Source of the DNA: Bacilli bacterium
GTDB taxonomy: Bacteria; Bacillota_I; Bacilli_A; RFN20; CAG-826
Assembly: GCA_024413875.1 (NCBI GenBank)
Contig: JAKSVY010000049.1
Span: 1 to 10,928, forward strand
Length of the DNA stretch: 10,928 nucleotides
Direction: 5' to 3'
The notes under the pieces were generated by a model, which made no database searches, was not told the DNA's origin, and saw nothing but the letters and a program-made list of their open reading frames with translations. Positions 5,778 through 10,928 of the stretch are shown here, in pieces. A program made the translations under genes and the position numbers. Within the stretch, counting starts at the first letter, position 1, and the number at the start of each line of letters is the position of its first letter.

Positions 5778-8161
5778 TATTTTCTAAGTGACGCAGCAAA
5801 CTTCTTTTCAAGGACTGCTAATACTTTTGTTTCGACTGCGTTGATTTCATCAGCTGTTAAAGTCTTTTCGTTATCACCATAAGTGATTGAGATAGCAAGT
5901 GATACTTTACCTGCTTCAACGTGTTCACCCTTATAGACATCGAATACTTCAACATCTTTAATCATTGAACGGTTAACAGCGCGGATTTCTTTAATGATTT
6001 CTTCTGATGTTAATTTTTCGTTAACGATGATAGCGATATCTCTACTTACTGTTGGGAATTTAGAGATTGATGCCATCTTCTTAAGTCCTGATTGAGCAGC
6101 AAATAAAACTGATAAATCCATTTCCATTACAATTGGAGATGTCTTTAATCCGTATTTTGCAAGAACGCTTGGGTGAAGTTCACCTAAAACTGCAAGTGTC
6201 TTACCTTGAAGAACGATCTTAGCAGATTTTCCAGGGTGGAATTCAGCTTCATCATTCTTAACAAAGCTATATCTATTTGGTTCAAGTGCAAATGCTCTTA
6301 AGATGCCTTCTGCTAAACCTTTCATGTGGTAGTAATTGTAGCCTTCAGATACAAGTCTACCTTGTCTATTGTTTTTACCATTAAGAATAGCTGCTAAGTG
6401 GATTGTCTTTTCACCAATACCAAATAAGTCAGATACTTCAAAGAATGATAAATCAGTGTTACCGTGATTTAAGTTATATTCAAGAACATTCATTAATGAT
6501 GGAAGTAAGTTAGTTCTTACATATTCGTGCTCATCAGTTAATGGGTGCATTACTAAGTAAGGTTCAAGTTTATTTAAAATTCTAAAATCGGCGATTTCAG
6601 ACTTTCTAATCAAAGAATAAGTTAATTGTTCATCTAAACCATTTCCGCGTAAGAAATCACGAACTACACGCTTTTTAGCAACTAATTCATCAAGGGCTCC
6701 AACAGATACTCTTACGAGTGGGAGTTCTGATTTAACATTTTCAAATCCTAAGATACGGATGACTTCTTCAGAAAGATCAGCCTTATCTCCGATATCAATT
6801 CTTTGGAATGGAACTTTAACAACAAGTTTTGTACCAGCTTGTGTGACATCGAGTTGAGCTCTTCTAAGAGCGTTCACTACTTCTTCATCGCTAAATTCAG
6901 TACCTAAACGGTTGTTAATGTATGAGATTTCACATTCAAGAACTTTTTGTTCAATTTCTTTTGCTAAGTATGTCTTTGTTTCACTAACTTCTTTAGCGTT
7001 ACAAAGTTCCACTAATAAGTCGGTTGTTAAGCCCATAACGTATTCGTATTGATTTGGGTTAATACCTTTAACAAATCTTGCTGATGAGTCAGATGCTAAG
7101 TTAAGTCTAATAGATGTTCTACGAACACTTGCGAAGTCAAAGTTAGCAGCTTCAATAACAATATTCTTTGTGTTTTCATCGACTGCACATTCAAGTGATC
7201 CCATGACACCACCTAAACACATTGCCTTACCACCACTTGTAATTGCGATATCGCCATTTTGAAGTTTATATGTCTTTTCATCTAATGCAACAAAGTCATT
7301 ATCTAAATCATCTCTAGCGATTAATTCAAGTTTTGGTAATTTGTCAAGGTCATACATATGTAATGGTTGACCTGTTAAAAGCATGATGTAGTTACCAATA
7401 TCAACAACGTTGTTAATTGATCTAATACCTTCAGCTTGGAGAGTTTCTCTCATCCAATCTGGTGATGGTTTTGTTTCAATACCTCTAACAATACGTGCTG
7501 AGAATTGTGAACATCTTTCTGTTTCAGAACCCACAACAATATCGTTCTTAACTAAAGCATGAACCTTTGGTTCAGGAATATTAGTTTCTCTTTCAAATAA
7601 TGTTTGGATTTCACGTGCAACGTTAATCATTGCGTTGCAATCAGAACGGTTAGCGAGAAGCTTAAGATCAAGAATAACATCATCAAGACCAAATAAACCT
7701 AAAACGTTCTTGTCTCCGACAACTGCGTCTTCTTTAACTTCTTCAATACCTTTAATTTGTTCTTCTCTTAAGTATTTTTGGTCAACACCAAGTTCTACTA
7801 AAGAACAAAGCATACCGTTTGATTCGTATCCACGGATTTTACCTTTCTTAATTGTGCCACCAGGAAGTTTAGCACCATCAAGAGCGACAATAACCTTTAA
7901 TCCAACACGGACATTAGGTGCACCACAAACAATGTTAAGTGGTTCAGCTTCACCAACATTTACTTTACATAAATGTAAGTGATCACTATCAGGCATATTT
8001 TCACATTCAACTACTTGACCAATAACTAAGTTAGTTGCAGTTGATGCTTTATCAATTGATTCAACTTCAACACCAGCGAATGTTAATCTATGAGCGATTT
8101 CTTCTGGAGTTAATCCATCAATATTTACAAGTTTCTTTAACCAATTTAATGAGACTTTCAT
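5777..8161 (-). CDS. pheT: Phenylalanine--tRNA ligase beta subunit
   Basis: PheT forms the alpha2-beta2 phenylalanyl-tRNA synthetase with PheS; the beta subunit binds tRNA and edits mischarged Tyr-tRNA(Phe). The 794-residue length is usual. In order: N-terminal MKVSLNWLKKLV; an EMAP-II-like tRNA-binding domain at about 40-150 (with CGAPNVR and GYESNGMLCS); the B3/4 editing domain at about 200-390; the B5 domain at about 400-475, ending in the acidic DKADLSEEVIRILGF; the catalytic-like core; and the C-terminal FDX-ACB anticodon-binding domain from about 700, beginning SISKFPTVSRDIAIIV. I chose the ATG at 8161, with GGAGGT seven bases upstream; an earlier in-frame TTG would translate through that site. 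It follows pheS by 17 bases and overlaps yceD by one base. Confidence 0.97.
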   Translation of the reverse strand: MKVSLNWLKKLVNIDGLTPEEIAHRLTFAGVEVESIDKASTATNLVIGQVVECENMPDSDHLHLCKVNVGEAEPLNIVCGAPNVRVGLKVIVALDGAKLPGGTIKKGKIRGYESNGMLCSLVELGVDQKYLREEQIKGIEEVKEDAVVGDKNVLGLFGLDDVILDLKLLANRSDCNAMINVAREIQTLFERETNIPEPKVHALVKNDIVVGSETERCSQFSARIVRGIETKPSPDWMRETLQAEGIRSINNVVDIGNYIMLLTGQPLHMYDLDKLPKLELIARDDLDNDFVALDEKTYKLQNGDIAITSGGKAMCLGGVMGSLECAVDENTKNIVIEAANFDFASVRRTSIRLNLASDSSARFVKGINPNQYEYVMGLTTDLLVELCNAKEVSETKTYLAKEIEQKVLECEISYINNRLGTEFSDEEVVNALRRAQLDVTQAGTKLVVKVPFQRIDIGDKADLSEEVIRILGFENVKSELPLVRVSVGALDELVAKKRVVRDFLRGNGLDEQLTYSLIRKSEIADFRILNKLEPYLVMHPLTDEHEYVRTNLLPSLMNVLEYNLNHGNTDLSFFEVSDLFGIGEKTIHLAAILNGKNNRQGRLVSEGYNYYHMKGLAEGILRAFALEPNRYSFVKNDEAEFHPGKSAKIVLQGKTLAVLGELHPSVLAKYGLKTSPIVMEMDLSVLFAAQSGLKKMASISKFPTVSRDIAIIVNEKLTSEEIIKEIRAVNRSMIKDVEVFDVYKGEHVEAGKVSLAISITYGDNEKTLTADEINAVETKVLAVLEKKFAASLRK

Positions 8162-8178
8162 TTTAATTACCTCCAAAA

Positions 8179-9222
8179 TTATTTATCACGTTTGAATTGT
8201 TGTACGAAACGTACATCGCCTTGATAGACTCTACGGATATCGTCGATACCATATCTAAGCATTGCGACACGTTCAATACCAATACCAAAAGCAAATCCAC
8301 TATAAACATCTGGATCATAACCAGACATTCTTAATACGTTAGGGTGAACCATACCTGCACCGAGGATTTCAATAAATCCTGTGCCTTTACATGTTGGGCA
8401 TCCCTTACCATGACATTCCATACATGAAATATCTACTTCTACTGATGGTTCTGTAAATGGGAAGTAAGAACCTCTAAATCTAACTTCACGTTTTTCACCA
8501 AACATTTTTCTTAAAACTAATTCAAGAGTAGCCTTAAGGTTTCCTAAGTTGATGTTCTTATCGATAACTAAGCCTTCAACTTGTCCGAATTGGTGTGAGT
8601 GTGTGACATCGTCATCATCACGACGGAAACACTTACCAGGGCAAACAATCTTTAATGGTCTACCATTAGCCTTATCCATAGCATGAGCTTGTGCTGGAGA
8701 AGTATGGGTTCTAAGCAATGTTGTTGGATTGATATAGAAACTATCTTGCATTTCTCTTGCTGGGTGGTTGGCAGGAAGATTCATACGTTCGAAGTTATAG
8801 TAATCTGTTTCGACGTCTGGTCCCTCTACTACTTCATATCCCATTGACACGAAAATATCCATGATTTCATCTTGGATTTGGAAGAATGGGTTAATACCAC
8901 CAGTTGTGTAATCAACACCTGGAAGAGTGATATCAATTGTTTCTTTCTCAAGTTTTTGCTTAATTAAGAAATCATTGATCTTTTGTTGCTTAGCAGCAAA
9001 TCTTTCATTGATTTCATTACGAGCATTGTTCATTGCTTGTCCAAACGCAATTCTAGCATCACCCGCTAAATTACGGATTAAACTCATCATTCCATTTAAT
9101 CTAGATTTCTTTGAAAGGTGAGTTTCTTGAACTGTTTTAAGTTCAGTTTGATTATCGGCTTTATCGATAGCTTCAATAATCTCAGCTTTAAGTTGTTCAA
9201 CTTGTTCGATTTCAGTTGCCAT
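8179..9222 (-). CDS. pheS: Phenylalanine--tRNA ligase alpha subunit
   Basis: PheS is the catalytic subunit that activates phenylalanine and charges tRNA(Phe). The 347-residue protein has the N-terminal coiled-coil arm (about 1-95), then class II motif 1 around NPFFQIQDEIMDIF (111-124), LLRTHTSPAQAH (169-180), motif 2 around CFRRDDDDVTHSHQF (198-212) and motif 3 in SGFAFGIGIERVAML (308-322). A four-cysteine insert (Cys267, 270, 275, 278) precedes ILGAGMVHP, a feature common in Firmicutes PheS and suggestive of a metal site. The start at 9222 has AGGAG seven bases upstream. The open frame continues upstream to 9285, but that stretch is T-box leader and terminator, so the longer start is rejected. 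Expression is controlled by the leader described separately. Confidence 0.98.
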   Translation of the reverse strand: MATEIEQVEQLKAEIIEAIDKADNQTELKTVQETHLSKKSRLNGMMSLIRNLAGDARIAFGQAMNNARNEINERFAAKQQKINDFLIKQKLEKETIDITLPGVDYTTGGINPFFQIQDEIMDIFVSMGYEVVEGPDVETDYYNFERMNLPANHPAREMQDSFYINPTTLLRTHTSPAQAHAMDKANGRPLKIVCPGKCFRRDDDDVTHSHQFGQVEGLVIDKNINLGNLKATLELVLRKMFGEKREVRFRGSYFPFTEPSVEVDISCMECHGKGCPTCKGTGFIEILGAGMVHPNVLRMSGYDPDVYSGFAFGIGIERVAMLRYGIDDIRRVYQGDVRFVQQFKRDK

Positions 9223-9242
9223 ACTTGTTCTCCTTTTTAAAT

Positions 9243-9283
9243 AAAAAAGACACCAACTAAGGAACGAATTTCTCCGTGGTGCC
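9243..9283 (-). terminator. Regulated T-box terminator before pheS
   Basis: GGCACCA (9277-9283) pairs with UGGUGUC (9249-9255) around an inner GGA/UCC pairing, followed by six U (9243-9248). The left arm is part of the conserved T-box sequence, so this stem and the antiterminator exclude each other. It ends 20 bases before the pheS ATG. Confidence 0.9.
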
Positions 9284-9476
9284 ATCCTAATTCGATTTTA
9301 TATTTTTAAATGTAATCAAAGATTACTAATAAATCGCTCTACTTAATCTTAACGCGATTAACGTGGTCATCTACCATTGCTCCGAGGTGAATTCACTTCG
9401 CCAATTAACTTCGTGGGTTCCACTATTCCACAATTCCCTATTTAACTGGTGATGAAGTTACTACTTCTCATCAACG
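9243..9476 (-). promoter_or_regulatory. Phenylalanine T-box leader riboswitch
   Basis: T-box leaders sense uncharged tRNA and allow read-through into synthetase operons. On the minus strand Stem I is closed by CGUUG (9472-9476) with CAAUG (9375-9379), and inner helices CCAGUUAA/UUAAUUGG and ACUUC/GAAGU are visible. The specifier loop has an AGUA element on the 5' side and GAAUUCA on the 3' side, giving the codon UUC (9389-9391) for phenylalanine, which agrees with pheS downstream. Small hairpins UUAAUC/GAUUAA and GUAAUC/GAUUAC follow. The conserved T-box sequence reads AGGAUGGCACCACGG at about 9274-9288. The tRNA-acceptor contact is UGGC, where U would be expected for a tRNA with A73. The whole non-coding gap 9223-9579 is explained by this leader, its promoter and the terminator of the upstream gene. 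Confidence 0.94.
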
Positions 9477-9484
9477 CGATAAAG

Positions 9485-9514
9485 ATTATAACACAATTAA
9501 AAATTAATTGTATA
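9485..9514 (-). promoter_or_regulatory. Extended -10 promoter of the pheST operon
   Basis: Minus-strand TGTTATAAT (perfect -10 at 9485-9490 with an extended TG) lies 18 bases from a weak -35 TATACA (9509-9514). The predicted start falls around 9477-9479, just at the 5' side of the T-box Stem I. Confidence 0.8.
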
Positions 9515-9527
9515 TACTTCATTTTAA

Positions 9528-9557
9528 AATAAGAAAAGCACCTCTTTCGAGATGCTT
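9528..9557 (-). terminator. Intrinsic terminator after the exported protein gene
   Basis: AAGCAUCUC and GAGGUGCUU form a 9-bp stem with a GAAA loop, followed by UUCUUAUUUU. It lies about 22 bases past the stop codon of the 302-residue gene and uses the same stem length and loop as the terminator at 5233. Confidence 0.9.
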
Positions 9558-9579
9558 ATTGAAAGACTAGATAATAAAC

Positions 9580-10488
9580 TTATGATCTTTGATAATGGCA
9601 AGATGTGCAAATACCGTCTTCATCAAATGTGTGAGGTTCTGGGAAACCTTCTCTAGAACCACAACTACATTCATACCAGTGTTCATTTTCATTATAATGG
9701 AAATCATAGAAATGTGAATGTGTAGGATGGTAAATAAAGTCATCAGAAATTGATTGGCATGTATATGCAATAGAAACTGTATCAATTGCAATATTTCCAA
9801 AAATTGCAATATAGAAATATTCAAATGAGCCTAAGTATCTAGCAATATCGCACCAAACGCCTTCAGAGTTTGTGCCATCAGCAACAATAAGTTCAATAGG
9901 TTCTTCAAGAGAATCTGGAACTACTGAACATGGATCACCACCCGCTAAATTTTCACCAGAAAGAACACCATAAGATGGATGGAATAAAGCATGTGATAAA
10001 CCAATACCATGTGTAAATGATTCAACAGAATAATCTGTTGGATCTTCAAAAGATTCATCAGAGAAAATTGCATAGATATAAAAAGTTTTGTCAGTTTCAC
10101 CATCGCTTTCAAAAAGATGTTTGGTGATAATTGAACCACCAAGAAGACCATGAATTGGTTCAACATTCCAAATAGCAGCATATTTTGTCATATCTACTGT
10201 TTCAGGACTTGAGAAATCATTTTGTGATTCATATTTAGCGTAAACGCCATCATTGAATGTAAAGTTTTTAAAACCAAGAGATAATTCTCTAGTTCTAGCA
10301 AAAGAAACATTTGGATTTGCTTCATCTTGAACCGGTTTTGCAAACACATCTCCATAAATGCAGTAATATGGTTCAAACGTTGCGCCTGTACGGAATAATA
10401 ATTCTTGTTGATTAGCAACTGCACCGATTGCGACAGCAGAAGTTGCAGCTAGAGCAACACCGAAAGAAATTAATTTAGTCTTAGTCAT
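9580..10488 (-). CDS. Exported protein of unknown function with Cys/His C-terminal module, under riboswitch control
   Basis: This 302-residue protein starts MTKTKLISFG and has a long hydrophobic segment to about residue 25 with a likely signal peptidase I site near AVA-NQ. Residues 30-250 are rich in Ser, Asp, Glu and aromatic residues and show no domain I recognise. The C-terminus (about 254-300) has HPTHSHF, then HWYECSCG (270-277), HTF (286-288) and GICTSC (292-297). This His/Cys spacing resembles small repeat modules at the ends of surface proteins of gut Firmicutes and may bind a metal or form disulfides. Other cysteines are at about 43, 187, 213 and 244. I place the start at 10488 because GGGAGG lies six bases upstream; the longer frame from 10509 would translate through that site. 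The gene stands alone between a GEMM riboswitch and a terminator. A cell-surface or secreted role is likely; the substrate is unknown. Confidence 0.87.
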   Translation of the reverse strand: MTKTKLISFGVALAATSAVAIGAVANQQELLFRTGATFEPYYCIYGDVFAKPVQDEANPNVSFARTRELSLGFKNFTFNDGVYAKYESQNDFSSPETVDMTKYAAIWNVEPIHGLLGGSIITKHLFESDGETDKTFYIYAIFSDESFEDPTDYSVESFTHGIGLSHALFHPSYGVLSGENLAGGDPCSVVPDSLEEPIELIVADGTNSEGVWCDIARYLGSFEYFYIAIFGNIAIDTVSIAYTCQSISDDFIYHPTHSHFYDFHYNENEHWYECSCGSREGFPEPHTFDEDGICTSCHYQRS

Positions 10489-10507
10489 AAAGCCCCTCCC
10501 AAAAGGC

Positions 10508-10541
10508 AAAAAACTACCTATAAATAATCTAAATGGCAGCT
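10508..10541 (-). terminator. Possible riboswitch-controlled terminator
   Basis: AGCUGCC (10535-10541), which is the 3' edge of the aptamer, can pair with GGUAGUU (10512-10518) across a 16-base loop; six U span 10508-10513. The stem contains G-U pairs and the loop is large, so it is weak. If it forms, ligand binding would compete with it and switch the gene on. Confidence 0.4.
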
Positions 10542-10609
10542 GGCTATCTACGAGAGACCCTATAGTTTTGCGTCCCCAAATCGCTCTGGGTTTGCTATTA
10601 AACGTCGTG
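10530..10609 (-). promoter_or_regulatory. GEMM-I (cyclic-di-GMP-I) riboswitch aptamer
   Basis: The minus-strand RNA carries the class hallmarks in order: AGCAAACC, a 6-bp hairpin CCCAGA/UUUGGG capped by a GCGA (GNRA) tetraloop, the invariant GACGCAAA, CUAUAGGGUC, and GAUAGCC followed by CUGCC at the 3' end. The layout matches the Vibrio Vc2 aptamer position by position, including tetraloop placement. The base before CAAACC is G, corresponding to G20 of Vc2; an A here marks the cGAMP-preferring variants, so cyclic di-GMP is the likelier ligand. The outer P1 helix is weak. The aptamer begins only a few bases after the predicted transcription start and lies about 45 bases before the exported protein's start codon. 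Confidence 0.88.
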
Positions 10610-10610
10610 A

Positions 10611-10639
10611 ATTATATTCACATCGAAAATATGTGTAAA
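10611..10639 (-). promoter_or_regulatory. Sigma-A promoter of the riboswitch transcript
   Basis: Minus-strand TTTACA (10634-10639) and a perfect TATAAT (10611-10616) are separated by 17 bases. Transcription would start near 10604-10606, at the 5' edge of the GEMM aptamer. Confidence 0.85.
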
Positions 10640-10721
10640 GAAAATATCCTCGACATAGCAAAAATCCGACACATTTGTGACGTTTATAACGAATATTAGT
10701 TACAAATATAACAATTAAATG
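10640..10721. other. AT-rich gap after the methyltransferase gene
   Basis: I see no gene here. A short CACA/UGUG hairpin around 10667-10680 followed by UCGGAUUUUU could help end transcription of the methyltransferase gene, but the stem is too short to call a terminator. Confidence 0.4.
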
Positions 10722-10928
10722 CTATCTATTCTTTAATTCATACATTGCGATGCCTGCAGCAACACCGACATTTAATGAGTCAATTCCGCTCATTTCAATA
10801 CGGACTTTTAGGTCAGAAATTTCTTGAATTTGTTTAGAAACTCCTCGTGCTTCATTGCCTAAAACAATGACAAATTTTGATTTTGGATTAACACTTTTTA
10901 ATGGAACTGAATTATCTAAAACAGTCGC
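10722..10928 (-). CDS. SpoU/TrmH-family RNA 2'-O-methyltransferase, C-terminal part
   Basis: The last 68 codons of a gene whose start lies outside the window. The translated end has the SPOUT methyltransferase motifs 2 and 3: FVIVLGNEARGVS near residues 19-31 of the fragment and EMSGIDSLNVGVAAGIAMYE near 45-64, ending ELKNR. These form the trefoil-knot SAM-binding site of the TrmH/RlmB group, which methylate the 2'-hydroxyl of ribose in tRNA or 23S rRNA. The substrate cannot be decided from the C-terminus. Being upstream on the same strand, it might be transcribed toward the riboswitch gene, but that gene has its own promoter. Confidence 0.93.
   Translation of the reverse strand, partial: ATVLDNSVPLKSVNPKSKFVIVLGNEARGVSKQIQEISDLKVRIEMSGIDSLNVGVAAGIAMYELKNR

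Noticed and set aside
7635..9121. Plus-strand open frames opposite pheT and pheS
   Set aside because: Antisense shadows without family similarity or start signals.
9223..9285. N-terminal extension of pheS beginning MAPRRNSF
   Set aside because: It would translate the T-box sequence and its terminator and pass through the AGGAG site; the family start is the ATG at 9222.
9567..10424. Three overlapping minus-strand open frames of 76-85 codons (9567-9824, 9945-10181, 10194-10424)
   Set aside because: They are shifted frames within the 302-residue gene, with Leu/Ile/Met-biased content and no start signals.
10489..10509. N-terminal extension MPFGRGF of the exported protein
   Set aside because: It reads through the GGGAGG ribosome binding site; the start at 10488 gives a normal signal peptide.

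Overview
The window comes from an AT-rich bacterium of the Firmicutes/Bacilli type, probably a reduced, Mollicutes-adjacent lineage. Four things point that way: a pheST operon led by a T-box, sigma-A style promoters with Shine-Dalgarno sites, intrinsic terminators with GAAA loops, and a short mraZ-rsmH-ftsA-ftsZ cluster with no peptidoglycan synthesis genes. UGA works as a stop (rsmH ends on it at the normal C-terminus), so the code is the standard bacterial one and not the Mycoplasma code. I cannot name the species. Every gene lies on the minus strand, so transcription runs from high to low coordinates.

Region 1 (10928-10489): the C-terminus of a SpoU/TrmH-family RNA 2'-O-methyltransferase, then an 82-base gap, a clear sigma-A promoter, and a GEMM-I (cyclic-di-GMP-I) riboswitch that starts almost at the predicted transcription start.

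Region 2 (10488-9528): the gene under the riboswitch encodes a 302-residue exported protein of unknown function with a Cys/His-rich C-terminal module. An intrinsic terminator follows it.

Region 3 (9514-5233): an extended -10 promoter, a phenylalanine (UUC) T-box leader with its terminator, pheS, pheT, and a yceD/DUF177 gene that overlaps pheT by one base. A strong GAAA-loop terminator closes the operon.

Region 4 (5157-1): a division operon. A TTTACA-17-TACAAT promoter is followed by two 10-bp direct repeats typical of an MraZ operator, which overlap the mraZ ribosome binding site. Then come mraZ, rsmH, an unlisted 53-residue membrane protein joined to rsmH by an ATGA overlap, a divergent ftsA, ftsZ, and a TTG-start lipoprotein of the endonuclease I family that begins inside the last codons of ftsZ and runs off the window.

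The points most worth a second look are the second-messenger riboswitch on an uncharacterised secreted protein, the unusual FtsA (degenerate ATPase motifs, no visible membrane-targeting helix) beside a tiny membrane protein, and the exported nuclease coupled to ftsZ. I found no CRISPR array, transposon, tRNA or rRNA.
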